A DNA stretch of 39,112 nt from Gammaproteobacteria bacterium (GTDB lineage Bacteria > Pseudomonadota > Gammaproteobacteria > UBA6429 > Thiohalophilaceae). Made by a program: the position numbers and the translations under genes. Each line of letters opens with the position of its first letter. Positions within the stretch are counted from its first letter, which is position 1. Positions 25,005-35,675 of the stretch are shown piece after piece. The stretch is taken from assembly GCA_024275115.1 (NCBI GenBank), contig JAJRZT010000089.1, forward strand, positions 1 through 39,112, given 5' to 3'. The notes below the pieces were generated by a model. It did no database searches and was not told the origin of the DNA. It worked only from the letters and a program-made list of their open reading frames with translations.

Positions 25005-25562
25005 TTACTGCCGTAATTCCTGCATACGGTGTTCCAGCATGGCCTGCCAGACGGTTCCATAGGTGGCATTGAATAAACCTTTAATCACCCGCCGCTCACT
25101 TGGTTTACGTGCCCTGCGCACATCAAACTCGCCTTTATCCAGTAAGCCGCGTTTAATATCAGTGATGCGATAAGAGCCGATAAACTTTGCTTTACCGGGT
25201 TCAACATGGATAATATTCTGATAAGCCGTGCGTTTTGAGTTAACCAGTACAAATTCACTTTTTTTAGTATTAAAAGCCGAAATAATATATTTACCCGGTT
25301 TTAAATTCTCTGCCATAAAATGGCCATTATTATAAACAAGTACCCGAGGTGGTTTTTTAAACGGTGGGATATAAAACCTACCAAACTCACGTAATTCAAC
25401 TTCAATAACTTTTTCTGGTGCAGTAACATGGCCAAAGATCATACTGCGACTGGCATCTTTAATTTCCATCGGCGGCGCCGGTGCTGCGCAGGCACCTAAA
25501 ATAATAACCGTAAAAAGCCCATATAAGGTATGGCGTATTGTTTGCACGGGTAGTAATCTCAT
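25005..25562 (-). CDS. Outer-membrane-type lipoprotein of unknown function
   Basis: This 185-residue protein has a lipoprotein signal peptide: basic start, hydrophobic core (about residues 14-22) and lipobox ILGAC with the acylated Cys near residue 25. Residue +2 is Ala, so outer-membrane sorting is expected. A beta-sandwich region (about 42-135) with GHFMAENLKPGKYIISAF resembles carboxypeptidase-regulatory/transthyretin-like folds. A basic helical C-terminus (RKPSERRVIKGLFNATYGTVWQAMLEHRMQEL) follows. No catalytic motif was seen. An AGAGG site precedes the start. It lies beyond the pnp terminator, so it is a separate unit and converges on the chemoreceptor gene. Confidence 0.82.
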   Translation of the reverse strand: MRLLPVQTIRHTLYGLFTVIILGACAAPAPPMEIKDASRSMIFGHVTAPEKVIEVELREFGRFYIPPFKKPPRVLVYNNGHFMAENLKPGKYIISAFNTKKSEFVLVNSKRTAYQNIIHVEPGKAKFIGSYRITDIKRGLLDKGEFDVRRARKPSERRVIKGLFNATYGTVWQAMLEHRMQELRQ

Positions 25563-25662
25563 GGAATGCCTCTTTTACTCTAAAAGTCATACAATTGTAA
25601 AACTAGCTTGAAAAATGCAACTACCATGCCATTTTATAGACAAATTTCTCTTAATTTAAGAC

Positions 25663-25687
25663 AAAAAAAGACCCGCAAAAGCGGGTC
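25663..25687 (-). terminator. Rho-independent terminator of pnp
   Basis: The stem GACCCGC (25670-25676), loop AAAA, GCGGGTC (25681-25687) is followed on the minus strand by seven Ts (25669-25663). It sits 30 bp past the pnp stop codon and ends the rimP-to-pnp operon. It was called from a classic GC stem plus T-tract. Confidence 0.93.
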
Positions 25688-25716
25688 GTCTTTATAAGCT
25701 ATTGCTGTTTAGAAGC

Positions 25717-27801
25717 TTAGGCTTCAGCAGTAACCGCTTTCATACTTAAGCGAATTCGACCTTGTTTGTCGATTTCGAGCACTTTTACTTTAACGGTTTC
25801 GCCTTCGGTAAGTTCATCACTGACTTTTTCTACCCGTTCTTCGCTGATTTGCGAGACATGTACCAGGCCATCTTTGCCCGGCAAAATAGTAACGAAAGCA
25901 CCAAAATCCATTAGCTTGGCCACTTTGCCTTCGTAGATTTTACCCACTTCCACTTCGGCAGTGATCTGCTCAACCATGCGTTTAGCTTCTTCAGCAGCAG
26001 CACCATCGGTCGAGGCAATTTTAACCATGCCATCATCGGTAATATCAACGCTGGTACCCGTTTGTTCAGTAATAGAACGAATAGTTGCGCCACCTTTACC
26101 GATAACATCACGAATTTTATCCGGATTAATTTTGAAGGTTACGTAACGTGGTGCATGCTCAGACATTTCTGTGCGAGGTTCAGAAATAACTTTATTCATT
26201 TCGCCTAAGATAAACAAGCGGCCTTCTTTAGCCTGGTCTAAAGCAATCTCCATGATTTCTTTAGTGATACCTTCGATTTTAATGTCCATTTGCAAAGCAG
26301 TAATACCATCTTTGCTACCAGCCACTTTAAAGTCCATATCACCTAAGTGATCTTCATCACCTAAAATATCAGAAAGAATGGCAAATTTATCACCTTCTTT
26401 GATTAAGCCCATTGCAATACCTGCAACCGGCGCTTTAACGGGGACGCCTGCGTCCATCATGGAAAGACTTGCACCACAAACCGATGCCATCGAACTTGAG
26501 CCGTTTGATTCGGTGATTTCAGAAACTACCCGTAACGAATAAGGATAGTCTTCCATATCAGGCATAATCGCCATTACGCCGCGTTTGGCTAAACGACCAT
26601 GACCAATTTCACGACGACCCGGTGAACCGGTACGCCCTGTTTCGCCCACACTGAATGGAGGAAAATTGTACTGGAACATAAAGGGTTCACGATAGCTGCC
26701 TTCTAAGGCGTCGATCACTTGTGAATCCCGTTCGGTACCTAATGTAGTAACAACAATAGACTGGGTTTCACCACGGGTAAATAAGGCTGAGCCGTGTGTG
26801 CGCGGTAAAATACCGGTTTTAACGGTGATTGGACGAACCGTACGTGTATCACGACCATCAATACGCGGCTGACCGCCTAAAACCTGACTACGAACAATGC
26901 GTTTTTCAAGTGATTCCATTGCATCGCGTACATCTTCTTCGTCGTGTGCATCGTCTGCTGTCAGCTTTTCAATCGCTGCTTTACGTACTTTTGATAATGC
27001 ATCGTAGCGATCCAGTTTTTCTTTAATCTGGTAGCCCGCTTTAAAGCCCGCTTCACATTCAGTTGCAACAACTGCAGCGGCAGCCTCATTTTTTTCTTCA
27101 GGTGTCCAACCCCATGCTACTACACCGGCCATTTTGGCAAACTCTTTAATGCCTTCAATAACAGGTAGAAACGCATCGTGGCCAAAGGTTACCGCACCTA
27201 ACATCACTTCTTCAGATAATAAATCCGCTTCAGATTCCACCATTAATACGGCAGAGTCTGTACCGGCAACCACCAGGTTAAGGTCTGACTCAGCAATAAC
27301 CGATGTAGCTGGGTTTAAAATATATTCACCGTCTTTGTAACCAACTCGTGCACAAGCCACAGGGCCATTAAACGGCGCACCGGTTAATGTGAGTGCTGCT
27401 GAAGCGCCAATAAGTGCCAGCATATCCGGCTCAACTTCCGGGTCACGCGACATAACGGTTGCGATAACCTGAACTTCGTTAGTAAAGCCTTCCGGAAAAA
27501 GAGGACGAATTGGACGATCAATTAAGCGTGAAGTTAAAGTTTCATGCTCACTAGGGCGTGCTTCACGCTTGAGGAAACCGCCGGGAATACGACCCACTGC
27601 ATAAGTTTTTTCGGTGTAGTTAACCGTTAATGGAAAAAAGTCACGGCCGGGAGCTGCTGATTTTTCTGCAACGGCGGTAACGAGTACTTTCGTATCACCC
27701 ATGCTAATGAAGACAGCACCGGTTGCCTGACGTGCAACTTCACCTGTTTCCAGAGTTAAAGTGTGTTCACCAAATTTAAATTCATGTTTTACAGGAGTCA
27801 T
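25717..27801 (-). CDS. pnp: Polyribonucleotide nucleotidyltransferase
   Basis: PNPase degrades RNA 3'-to-5' phosphorolytically and is part of the degradosome. The 694-residue protein has the expected order: RNase PH1 (about 1-220), a helical linker, RNase PH2 (about 310-540) with the [26 protein letters not shown] and [15 protein letters not shown] blocks of the catalytic core, then KH (about 553-615; [15 protein letters not shown]) and S1 (about 620-690; [13 protein letters not shown]). The start has a GAGGAT site. It lies downstream of rpsO, as in E. coli, behind a leader hairpin that may be an RNase III site. Confidence 0.98.
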   Translation of the reverse strand: MTPVKHEFKFGEHTLTLETGEVARQATGAVFISMGDTKVLVTAVAEKSAAPGRDFFPLTVNYTEKTYAVGRIPGGFLKREARPSEHETLTSRLIDRPIRPLFPEGFTNEVQVIATVMSRDPEVEPDMLALIGASAALTLTGAPFNGPVACARVGYKDGEYILNPATSVIAESDLNLVVAGTDSAVLMVESEADLLSEEVMLGAVTFGHDAFLPVIEGIKEFAKMAGVVAWGWTPEEKNEAAAAVVATECEAGFKAGYQIKEKLDRYDALSKVRKAAIEKLTADDAHDEEDVRDAMESLEKRIVRSQVLGGQPRIDGRDTRTVRPITVKTGILPRTHGSALFTRGETQSIVVTTLGTERDSQVIDALEGSYREPFMFQYNFPPFSVGETGRTGSPGRREIGHGRLAKRGVMAIMPDMEDYPYSLRVVSEITESNGSSSMASVCGASLSMMDAGVPVKAPVAGIAMGLIKEGDKFAILSDILGDEDHLGDMDFKVAGSKDGITALQMDIKIEGITKEIMEIALDQAKEGRLFILGEMNKVISEPRTEMSEHAPRYVTFKINPDKIRDVIGKGGATIRSITEQTGTSVDITDDGMVKIASTDGAAAEEAKRMVEQITAEVEVGKIYEGKVAKLMDFGAFVTILPGKDGLVHVSQISEERVEKVSDELTEGETVKVKVLEIDKQGRIRLSMKAVTAEA

Positions 27802-27841
27802 CGAGTATCCTCGTTTCTTGTTTTGTTACTGGCGGTATGAA

Positions 27842-27863
27842 CTCCGGCAGAGGACTGCCGGAG
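27842..27863 (-). promoter_or_regulatory. Leader hairpin between rpsO and pnp
   Basis: A perfect 9-bp stem CTCCGGCAG/CTGCCGGAG with a 4-base loop lies 41 bp upstream of the pnp start and is not followed by a T-tract. In E. coli a hairpin in this spot is cleaved by RNase III, and PNPase then destabilises its own mRNA. I infer the same autoregulatory role. Confidence 0.6.
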
Positions 27864-27938
27864 ATAAAGTTTGTATTTATTATTTGTTGTCGGCTTTAAT
27901 AGCATATGTGCATAAACCAACCGACTTTGTTGCTTGCG

Positions 27939-28208
27939 TTACTTACGTAAACCTAAAGAAGCAATTAAATCACGGTAGCGTTGTAAATCCTTGTTTTTCA
28001 GATAATCTAACAACTTACGACGCTGGCTAACCATGCGTAATAAACCCTGACGTGAGTGATGGTCATGGTTATGTTCTTTAAAATGACCTGATAAATCGTT
28101 GATACGATTTGACAGCAAAGCTACCTGAACTTCGGGGGAACCCGTATCGCTCTCTGAACGAGCGTATTTACTAACAATATTGGCCTTTTCTTCAGCGCCT
28201 AAGGACAT
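27939..28208 (-). CDS. rpsO: 30S ribosomal protein S15
   Basis: S15 binds 16S rRNA early in 30S assembly. The 89-residue product has the universal [49 protein letters not shown] core that contacts the three-way junction. The GTG at 28211 opens the frame but the ATG at 28208 gives the standard MSL start and has GGAG at a 6-base distance. It is preceded by its own promoter candidate and truB, and followed by pnp. Confidence 0.98.
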   Translation of the reverse strand: MSLGAEEKANIVSKYARSESDTGSPEVQVALLSNRINDLSGHFKEHNHDHHSRQGLLRMVSQRRKLLDYLKNKDLQRYRDLIASLGLRK

Positions 28209-28257
28209 CACAAACTCCTGTTATTACACAAAAAATGTTACAAAATTAAAGGCGCGT

Positions 28258-28287
28258 ATTGTACCCGCGCGCCATAGGCTGACACAA
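28258..28287 (-). promoter_or_regulatory. Candidate rpsO promoter with GC-rich discriminator
   Basis: On the minus strand TTGTGT (28287-28282), an 18-base spacer and TACAAT (28263-28258) form a promoter followed by ACGCGCC, a GC-rich discriminator typical of promoters repressed by DksA and ppGpp. The same bases can form a GGCGCG/CGCGCC stem, so a truB terminator is the alternative reading; the T-tract after it is short. Confidence 0.45.
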
Positions 28288-28369
28288 GTAAAATCCGGCC
28301 TTTTATGATAATAATCGACTAAATTCAGCTATTTTCGATGATTTAATCTATTCTCGCCAATTTAGCCCG

Positions 28370-29308
28370 TTAAAGGTTAACCAGCCGTTTGGGCGCAACG
28401 CGCCCGTCTTCCAGAATATGCCCAATGCCAATAAAGTCATCCGGCTTTTCACCCATTAAGCGTACCCAGCCATTGCTCGGTGCCTTGGGGACCAATACCG
28501 GCTGCCCCTGACGCACATAATATGCCGAATTGTCAGATAAACTAATTTCAGGCCAGTCGGCCAGTGCTGCGTGCATGGGGATTAAAAGGGCGTCCAATGC
28601 ATCAAAAACCTTTTCGGCCCCCTGTTCTGCCATCTCTTCTGCAAGTGCAGTCAGTTTGTCTAAACTGACCGTCTGATTAATATCGAAGGGACCAGCAGCA
28701 ACACGTCGTAATGATTTTAAATGCGCATCGCACTCTAATATTTCACCTAAATCTTCAACCAAAGTGCGTATATACGTTCCTTTTGAACAATGAACAAAAA
28801 GCGCCAGCTCATCGTTATCGAAGCCCAGCTTCTTGAGTTCAAATATCGTGATATTGCGAGGTTTACGTTCGACCTCAATGCCTTGCCGTGCTAATTCGTA
28901 CAGTGGTTTACCATTTAATTTTAAAGCCGAGTACATGGGGGGTATTTGAGAAATTTCGCCACGAAACGAATCCAGTGCCATTTCAATGGTGTTATCGGAT
29001 AAAATCGGCACTGGGCGTGTTTGTAAAATATCACCTTCGGCATCTGCCGTATTAGTGCGAACACCTAATTTGGCCATACCCTGATATTTTTTATCCGCAT
29101 CTAAAAGATAACTGGTTATTTTGGTCGCTTCACCTAAGCATATAGGCAACAAGCCCGTTGCGAGCGGATCTAAACTACCGGTGTGCCCCGCCTTTTGTGC
29201 ATTGAATAATCGTTTCACCTTTTGCAGTGCGGCATTCGATGAAATACCAGACGGCTTGTCTAATAGTATAATGCCGTGCACCGCACGGCCTTTACGCCTG
29301 CGTGCCAT
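28370..29308 (-). CDS. truB: tRNA pseudouridine(55) synthase TruB
   Basis: TruB makes pseudouridine 55 in the T-arm of all elongator tRNAs. The 312-residue protein has the family motif GHTGSLDPLATGLLP with catalytic D47, and the DKPSGISSN motif near 17-25. A C-terminal PUA-like domain occupies about 250-312. The ATG overlaps the rbfA stop codon (TAATG), so the two are translationally coupled. Standard length; no oddities. Confidence 0.97.
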   Translation of the reverse strand: MARRRKGRAVHGIILLDKPSGISSNAALQKVKRLFNAQKAGHTGSLDPLATGLLPICLGEATKITSYLLDADKKYQGMAKLGVRTNTADAEGDILQTRPVPILSDNTIEMALDSFRGEISQIPPMYSALKLNGKPLYELARQGIEVERKPRNITIFELKKLGFDNDELALFVHCSKGTYIRTLVEDLGEILECDAHLKSLRRVAAGPFDINQTVSLDKLTALAEEMAEQGAEKVFDALDALLIPMHAALADWPEISLSDNSAYYVRQGQPVLVPKAPSNGWVRLMGEKPDDFIGIGHILEDGRVAPKRLVNL

Positions 29309-29727
29309 TAGTCTTCACCACGCCGGTTATATTCAGTATCTTCTCCATTGTTACCGTCCTGGTCATGCTTTGCTTTGTCGGTTTCAATGGCACCATCAAT
29401 TAAATTAGACAAGCTGGCTCCATAAGCAATACTTTTGTCGTAGACAAATCTTAAGTTAGGCACAATTCTTAGAGACATTCTTTTGGCTAATTGTTTACGC
29501 ATAAAACCACTGGCCTTAACCAACGCTTGTTGTACATTATCAACATCAAGGGAATCATCTAACAAAGTAAAAAATACTTTTGCATAGGCTAAATCATTCG
29601 CAACCTCAACGGCTGAAATGGTGAGTAGCTTAAAACGAGGATCTTTGGATTCGCTGTGAAGCATATCAGCAATTTCTCGCTGAATTTGCTCACCAACTCG
29701 ACGGGCTCGACTAAAATCTTTTGGCAT
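29308..29727 (-). CDS. rbfA: 30S ribosome-binding factor A
   Basis: RbfA is a KH-type factor needed for late 16S rRNA 5' end processing and cold adaptation. The 139-residue product has the N-terminal RRVGEQIQREIADML segment, the central KH-like core with YAKVFFTLLD and the RMSLRIVPNLRFVYD motif near 93-107. The last 25 residues are charged and disordered. It follows infB by 42 bp and overlaps truB by one base, as in related operons. Confidence 0.97.
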   Translation of the reverse strand: MPKDFSRARRVGEQIQREIADMLHSESKDPRFKLLTISAVEVANDLAYAKVFFTLLDDSLDVDNVQQALVKASGFMRKQLAKRMSLRIVPNLRFVYDKSIAYGASLSNLIDGAIETDKAKHDQDGNNGEDTEYNRRGED

Positions 29728-29769
29728 AAGGCTTAAATATTAAAAATTATTGGATAAAATGGCAGGACG

Positions 29770-32313
29770 TTAAAGTTCACGTTTTACTTCAACACGTTCA
29801 AATACTTCAATTTGATCGCCTGCTTTCACGTCATTGTAATTTTTAACACCAATACCACATTCAGTACCTTGTTTAACTTCGTTTACATCGTCTTTAAAAC
29901 GGCGCAATGATTCGAGTTCACCTTCATAGATAACAACATTATCACGCAATACCCGAATAGGATTGTTGCGTTTAATAATGCCATCGATAACCATGCAACC
30001 CGCAATCGATCCAAATTTTGGTGAACGGAATACATCACGTACTTCGGCCAGACCAATGATTTCTTCTTTGAATTCTGGCGACAGCATACCTGACATGGCA
30101 CTTTTAACTTCATCGATTAAATCATAGATAACACTGTAGTAGCGTAAATCAATTTCGTCTTCATCGAAAATACGTTTTGCCGCCGCATCCGCACGTACGT
30201 TAAAACCAACCACAATCGCCGTAGAAGCAACCGCTAAATTTGCATCCGACTCATTAATACCACCCACACCACTGGCAACAATTTTAACCTTCACTTCATC
30301 GGTTGAAAGATTTAACAACGCATCCACAATCGCTTCAACTGAACCTTGTACGTCTGCTTTGAGTACAACATTAACCGTGCTGACCTCACCTTCTTCCATT
30401 TGTGAAAACATATTTTCAAGCTTAGCGGCTTGCTGGCGTGCCAGTTTAAGTTCACGTGATTTACTTTGACGGAACACAGCCACTTCACGCGCCTTGCGTT
30501 CATTGTCAACCACAGTCGCTTCGTCACCGGCTCCCGGCGTACCAGACAAACCTAACACTTCAACCGGCATAGATGGGCCAGCTGCAGCAAGTGACTCGCC
30601 TTTATCATTAATAATCGCACGTACACGGCCGTACTCTAAACCAGCCAATAATATATCGCCTTTCTTTAACGTACCACGTTGCACTAGCACGGTTGCAACT
30701 GGGCCACGGCCTTTATCCAGACGTGCTTCAACAACCACACCACGAGCAACGCCTTCAACAACGGCTTTAAGCTCTAACATTTCAGCCTGTAATACGATGG
30801 CTTCTAATAACGCATCCACACCTTCACCTGTGTGCGCAGAAACATTCAACATAATGGTATCACCACCCCAGTCTTCCGGAATGACTTCGTTTTGCGATAA
30901 CTCGTTTTTAACCCGTTCAGGATCGGCTTCAGGTTTATCCATTTTATTAATGGCAACAATAATTGGCACTTCAGCAGCTCGGGCGTGCTGAATGGCTTCT
31001 TTGGTTTGCGGCATAACACCATCGTCTGCAGCAACCACCAGCACTACAATATCTGTAGATTTAGCACCACGTGAACGCATTGCTGTAAAAGCGGCATGAC
31101 CCGGTGTATCTAAAAATGTAATATCACCGGTTTTAGTCTGTACGTTATAAGCACCAATGTGTTGGGTTATACCACCGGCTTCACCAGAGGTGACTTTTGT
31201 TTCGCGAATATAATCCAACAACGATGTTTTACCATGATCAACGTGCCCCATAATGGTCACAACCGGCGAACGCTTAACGGCATCACCAGCATCATCAGTT
31301 TCTAAAATTTGTTCTTCAATTGCGTCATCGTTAATCAGTTTAGCAGTGTGCCCCATTTCTTCTACAACAATAGTGGCTGTTTCCTGATCCAGCACCTGGT
31401 TAATCGTCACCATTGAACCGAGGTTCATCATTGCTTTGATAACTTCTGCTGCCTTAACTGACATTTTCAAGGCTAAAGTTGCAACAGTAATCGTTTCAGG
31501 AAGTTCTACCTCATAAATAACGGGATTCACTGGTTTCTGGAAGCCATGCTCGCCGCCATCTGATTTTGCTACATTTCTTGGTGCTTTATGTTTGCGCTTT
31601 CGCTTGCCTGCACCATCACCACCGGCAACGTGCAATTCTTTACGGCCGTATTTTGTTTTACGGTGGTCACCACCATCACGGCTACCCTGGTCTTTCTCTT
31701 TCGCGGGTTTTTCACGTTTCGCTTTTGCTTCAGTAGCGTCAGCAGGCTTTTTGGGTTCAGTCTTTTCTGCTGCTTGCTTTTTCGCTTCTACTTTAGCTTC
31801 TTCTTCACGCTTTTGCTTTTCTTCATCACGCTTTTGCTTTTCTTCTTCGGCTGCTAAACGTGACGACGCCTGCTCTTCTTTTAAGCGTGTATTTGCATCA
31901 TGTTGTTTTTGCTGATCGGCTTCAAGCTGTTCACGCTGCGCCTGAACTTCTGCAAGCTTATCAACAGCAGATTCATCAGGTTCAGCTGATGTTTTCTTTG
32001 CATAGGTACGTTTTTTTCGCACCTCAACCGTTACCGACTTCGCCGTTTTATTGCGAGAACCTGTTTGCTTTAACTCAGAAGTAGAACGTCGGCTTAAGGT
32101 TATTTTTGCCGCTTTAGGTTTATCTGCTTTTTTAGGCTCGGATTCTTTACCATGTTTAGTGCGTAAAAAAGTAAGCAGCTCCATTTTTTCTGCATCACTA
32201 ACCATCGCGTCAGCATCCGAAATTTTAATGCCGGCATCTTTAAATTGTTCAAGCAGTTTATCCATGCTTATACCAACTACTTCAGCAAATTGTTTGACAG
32301 TTACATCAGCCAT
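29770..32313 (-). CDS. infB: Translation initiation factor IF-2
   Basis: IF-2 is the GTPase that brings initiator tRNA to the 30S subunit. At 847 residues it has a standard IF2_N module (about 1-50), a long Lys/Glu/Ala-rich variable linker (about 60-250) and a second N-terminal IF2 segment (about 270-320). The GTPase motifs are [12 protein letters not shown] (G1), [18 protein letters not shown] (G3) and NKMDKP (G4), and domains II-IV follow up to the C-terminal beta-barrel. No frameshift is seen. Internal starts giving shorter forms, as in E. coli, are plausible but were not resolved. It is the third gene of the operon. Confidence 0.98.
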   Translation of the reverse strand: MADVTVKQFAEVVGISMDKLLEQFKDAGIKISDADAMVSDAEKMELLTFLRTKHGKESEPKKADKPKAAKITLSRRSTSELKQTGSRNKTAKSVTVEVRKKRTYAKKTSAEPDESAVDKLAEVQAQREQLEADQQKQHDANTRLKEEQASSRLAAEEEKQKRDEEKQKREEEAKVEAKKQAAEKTEPKKPADATEAKAKREKPAKEKDQGSRDGGDHRKTKYGRKELHVAGGDGAGKRKRKHKAPRNVAKSDGGEHGFQKPVNPVIYEVELPETITVATLALKMSVKAAEVIKAMMNLGSMVTINQVLDQETATIVVEEMGHTAKLINDDAIEEQILETDDAGDAVKRSPVVTIMGHVDHGKTSLLDYIRETKVTSGEAGGITQHIGAYNVQTKTGDITFLDTPGHAAFTAMRSRGAKSTDIVVLVVAADDGVMPQTKEAIQHARAAEVPIIVAINKMDKPEADPERVKNELSQNEVIPEDWGGDTIMLNVSAHTGEGVDALLEAIVLQAEMLELKAVVEGVARGVVVEARLDKGRGPVATVLVQRGTLKKGDILLAGLEYGRVRAIINDKGESLAAAGPSMPVEVLGLSGTPGAGDEATVVDNERKAREVAVFRQSKSRELKLARQQAAKLENMFSQMEEGEVSTVNVVLKADVQGSVEAIVDALLNLSTDEVKVKIVASGVGGINESDANLAVASTAIVVGFNVRADAAAKRIFDEDEIDLRYYSVIYDLIDEVKSAMSGMLSPEFKEEIIGLAEVRDVFRSPKFGSIAGCMVIDGIIKRNNPIRVLRDNVVIYEGELESLRRFKDDVNEVKQGTECGIGVKNYNDVKAGDQIEVFERVEVKREL

Positions 32314-32421
32314 GTATTTTTTACCTTAATTAACTATTCTTTTCTAAATTCAGTACTAAAACTTTGACTTAATACTAAATTGATATTTATCAAAACGGTG
32401 ACAATAATATCACCAATAAGT

Positions 32422-33921
32422 TTATGATTCGTTTTGCTCTGCTTCTTCAAACCAGGGTTTGCGTGCTGTCATGATTAACTGTGCCGCAAGTTCTTCATCC
32501 ATGTCATCCACTATCATTAACTCATCAACTGATTGCTCAGCTAAATCTTCCATGGTCACCACACCTTGTTTTGCTAGTTTGTAGGCTAAGGGCAACTCCA
32601 TACCTTCCATTTCTTTCAGGTCATCGGCTGGCTCAACACTTAAATCTTCTTCTTTTGATATCGCACGCGTTAAAAGAACATCGTTCGCTCGGCCTCGCAG
32701 TTCGTTAACCATACCTTCATCGAACTCATCAATTTCCAACATTTCATCAACGGGAACATAAGCGATTTCATCAATAGTTGAGAACCCTTCCTGCGCCAGA
32801 ATAACAGCTACTTCTTCATCAACGTCTAATTGATCCATGAATAGCTTCTGGATACGTTCAGCCTCTGCTTCACCTTTTTCTTCTGCATCGGTTTCTGACA
32901 TCACGTTCAAGGTCCAGCCTGTAAGCTCACTTGCCAGCTTAACGTTCTGGCCGCCGCGACCAATCGCCTGCGACAGTTGCTCTTCTGCAACAGCAATGTC
33001 CATGGATTCTGAATCTTCATCAACAACGATAGATAGCACTTCTGCTGGCGACATCGCATTAATAACAAACTGCGCCTGATTTTCGTCCCATAAAACAATG
33101 TCAATCCGCTCACCTGCGAGTTCATTCGAAACCGCTTGCACACGTGAACCACGCATGCCAACACAGGCACCAACAGGATCAATACGTGCTTCGGTGCTAT
33201 TAACAGCGATTTTTGCGCGTGAACCTGGGTCGCGTGAAGCGCCAATCAGCTCAATTAAGCCTTCACCAATTTCAGGTACTTCAATCTTAAATAATTCAAC
33301 TAAAAATTCAGGTGCCGTTCGACTCACAAATAATTGCGGGCCACGTACTTCTTTGTTTATTTCTTTTAAATAACCACGAATACGGTCACCGGGGCGTACG
33401 GATTCGCGGGGGATCATATCTTCTCGTGGAATAATAGCATCGGCATTGGCTCCTAAATCGAGATAAACATTACCACGCTCAACGCGCTTAACCACACCCA
33501 TGACTAATTCACCGATGCGGCCTTCATACAATTCTACAACTTGAGCACGCTCCGCTTCTCGCACCTTTTGTACAATTACCTGTTTAGCTGTTTGCGCAGC
33601 AATACGGCCAAACTCGACAGATTCAATTTGCTCTTCGATATAATCACCTTCTTCAAGACTTTCATCATCGTATTGTGCGGCACTTAAAGTGTATTCTCTT
33701 TCCGTTTGTTCAACGGCATCGTCAGCAACAATCAACCAGCGTCGAAAAGTATCGTAAGCACCTGTTTCTCTGTCAATCGCTACACGCACGTCAATGTCTG
33801 CTTCATAACGTTTTTTAGTTGCCATAGCGAGCGCCGCTTCAATGGCTTCAAAAATAATATCTTTCTCAACGCCTTTTTCATTTGAAACAGCATCAACAAC
33901 CATTAAGATTTCTTTATTCAT
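32422..33921 (-). CDS. nusA: Transcription termination/antitermination factor NusA
   Basis: NusA binds RNA polymerase and nascent RNA to modulate pausing, termination and antitermination. The 499-residue protein has the N-terminal polymerase-binding domain (about 1-130), S1 (about 135-200), KH1 and KH2 (about 230-345; [17 protein letters not shown] and [12 protein letters not shown]), and two acidic C-terminal repeats (about 365-490) of the type found in gammaproteobacteria. The start has AGGA upstream. It is positioned 58 bp after rimP. Confidence 0.98.
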   Translation of the reverse strand: MNKEILMVVDAVSNEKGVEKDIIFEAIEAALAMATKKRYEADIDVRVAIDRETGAYDTFRRWLIVADDAVEQTEREYTLSAAQYDDESLEEGDYIEEQIESVEFGRIAAQTAKQVIVQKVREAERAQVVELYEGRIGELVMGVVKRVERGNVYLDLGANADAIIPREDMIPRESVRPGDRIRGYLKEINKEVRGPQLFVSRTAPEFLVELFKIEVPEIGEGLIELIGASRDPGSRAKIAVNSTEARIDPVGACVGMRGSRVQAVSNELAGERIDIVLWDENQAQFVINAMSPAEVLSIVVDEDSESMDIAVAEEQLSQAIGRGGQNVKLASELTGWTLNVMSETDAEEKGEAEAERIQKLFMDQLDVDEEVAVILAQEGFSTIDEIAYVPVDEMLEIDEFDEGMVNELRGRANDVLLTRAISKEEDLSVEPADDLKEMEGMELPLAYKLAKQGVVTMEDLAEQSVDELMIVDDMDEELAAQLIMTARKPWFEEAEQNES

Positions 33922-33979
33922 TACTTTGTCCTAAGTTATAACACTTCAACAATATTTATTAATTAACACTATGCTGAAC

Positions 33980-34438
33980 TTATACCGGTATTAAGTGCGC
34001 TTTATCGATATCATCAATATCAATCACAAATTCCAGTTCAGTTTCTAATTCACTTATTGTGATATTGCTACCTTCAACGGCAACAATATGCCCTTTCAAT
34101 TTACGGCGCTTTTCAACCATGCCATAAAAACGCACAAATACCGGCTGGCCGATAAACTGCCTGTAATGCTCAACCGTAAATAACGGCCTTTCTGTACCCG
34201 GTGAAGAAACTTCTAAACTGTATTCTCCGCTGATGGGATCTTCCACATCTAAAATACCGCTCAGCTGACCACTTACCTGCTGACAGTCATCAAGGTTAAT
34301 TCCTTTATCAGAATCAATAAAAATTCGTACAATCGAATGCTTACCTTGTGAAATATATTCAATACCGAGTAATTCATACCCCAAAGCAGAAACGGTTGGG
34401 GCGAACATTTCGACCAATTGTTGTTGTATTCGCGCCAT
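33980..34438 (-). CDS. rimP: Ribosome maturation factor RimP
   Basis: RimP assists 30S assembly. The frame opens at 34495, but the ATG at 34438 has AGGAAGA directly upstream and gives the usual N-terminus (ARIQQQLVEMFAPTVSALGYELLGIEY), so the 152-residue form is chosen. The two-domain layout is typical: the N-terminal domain with VRIFIDSDKGI and DDCQQVS, and the C-terminal SH3-like domain with EVSSPGTERPL leading into it. It is the first gene of the rimP-nusA-infB-rbfA-truB-rpsO-pnp operon. Confidence 0.96.
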   Translation of the reverse strand: MARIQQQLVEMFAPTVSALGYELLGIEYISQGKHSIVRIFIDSDKGINLDDCQQVSGQLSGILDVEDPISGEYSLEVSSPGTERPLFTVEHYRQFIGQPVFVRFYGMVEKRRKLKGHIVAVEGSNITISELETELEFVIDIDDIDKAHLIPV

Positions 34439-34518
34439 ATTCTTCCTGTTCCACTCCTGCAATATATTAGGGAGCATGCTTTGCTTAAAAACCAACTTCC
34501 CAAAAACTTAATCTTAAG

Positions 34519-34548
34519 AAGCAAAAAGTGGGCTCGAAGCCCACTTTT
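34519..34548 (-). terminator. Strong stem-loop upstream of rimP
   Basis: An 11-bp stem AAAAGTGGGCT/AGCCCACTTTT (34524-34534 with 34538-34548) closes a 3-base loop. On the minus strand it is followed by Ts and on the plus strand by a T run within the stem, so it can act in both directions. It ends transcription arriving from the glycan genes at 34.7 kb, or sits in the rimP leader as an attenuator. The rest of the 261-bp gap shows no tRNA gene. Confidence 0.7.
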
Positions 34549-34699
34549 CAAATTCAATTTACCGTTAAAACACGCTAATTGTACCATTATAAAAGCTGAT
34601 AACCAATAAATTTACAATGTTTTTGTTATTTCAGCCTAAAAATCTTATTTTAAAGGTCAAATTCAAAGCCTCACTAGCAATTTTTTGCCCTGTGTATGC

Positions 34700-35641
34700 T
34701 TAAAAATCTAGAATAATCTTCGAGTATTGCTTATCACAAAATGTTTCTTTAATCGCATCAGCAAAAGGCGTTGCGGGAGTTTCAAAAATCTTATCCCAGG
34801 GGATGAGTTCAAATTCATCTTTCGCTGTTAAGGCTTTCAACTGGGAAGTAGTAAATGGGGGATCGCTTGAAAAGACACCATAGGTTGCTATTAACAACCA
34901 GAATAATGAGTATGGGATTTTCAGTATCCAGGTTTTTAGATTCTGTGCTTTTTTAATTTCGCGAATAATATCAATGTAATCAACTTGTTCATTCCCCGAA
35001 ATATTGTAAATATTTCCATCCGGTTGACGTTGCAAGCAATTTTCAATAATCCGACAAAAATCAGCAACATAGAGTGGCTGCCGCATATAGCGGCCATGCC
35101 CGGGAATGGGGAAAATGGGAATACGTTGCATAAATCGCGACAGCCAGCCCAGATGCTTTCGATCAAACCACCCAAACATCAGCGTTGGGCGTAAAACACA
35201 GTGCGTAATGCCTGATGCCTTGACCATGTCTTCCTGCTTCTTTTTTGTTTCGGTATAATCATCATCTGCGACCGACTCAACAACAGAAGAACTGATATGC
35301 ACAATATAAGGGATATTATATTTCTTAGCCGCATTCAGTACCATTTGGGTCGAATTTATATTATTCGCAATAAACGGTGCCGATGATTTTGAGCCAATTT
35401 GAGCTTGCAGCATCACAATGGCGGCCGCCCCATTGATATGCAACTGCCAGGAACCTTCGTTGACAAGGTCTTCTTCGATACAAACCACATCTGGATGTAG
35501 CTGCTTTAATATTCTTAAATTAGCCGCATGTTTGTCAATAACAATCAGGTTACTATAGCCCTGTTTTTTTAGTTGTACGACTAGATTCTGACCAACCAGC
35601 CCGGCGCCACCGGGTAATATAATTTTATCGCTTTTATTCAT
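34700..35641 (-). CDS. NAD(P)-dependent sugar epimerase/dehydratase-like protein
   Basis: This 313-residue extended SDR protein has a Rossmann start GGAGLVGQNLV (about 11-21) and the post-strand HISSSVVES region. The usual catalytic YxxxK is present in altered form as Y-T-E-T-K (about residues 128-132). RPTLMFGWFD near 153-162 follows the SDR epimerase pattern. A hydrophobic stretch near 245-265 (LFWLLIATYGVF) could attach it to the membrane. It probably acts on a nucleotide sugar or lipid-linked sugar for the nearby glycan genes. The exact reaction is unknown. It lies 34 bp after the DprE2-like gene, on the same strand. Confidence 0.78.
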   Translation of the reverse strand: MNKSDKIILPGGAGLVGQNLVVQLKKQGYSNLIVIDKHAANLRILKQLHPDVVCIEEDLVNEGSWQLHINGAAAIVMLQAQIGSKSSAPFIANNINSTQMVLNAAKKYNIPYIVHISSSVVESVADDDYTETKKKQEDMVKASGITHCVLRPTLMFGWFDRKHLGWLSRFMQRIPIFPIPGHGRYMRQPLYVADFCRIIENCLQRQPDGNIYNISGNEQVDYIDIIREIKKAQNLKTWILKIPYSLFWLLIATYGVFSSDPPFTTSQLKALTAKDEFELIPWDKIFETPATPFADAIKETFCDKQYSKIILDF

Positions 35642-35675
35642 CTCGTATATTGCTCTTCAACTTCTCAATATGCTT

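Noticed and set aside
30494-30991. Plus-strand frame within infB
   Set aside because: The Ser/Thr/Pro-rich shadow lies opposite the GTPase domain.
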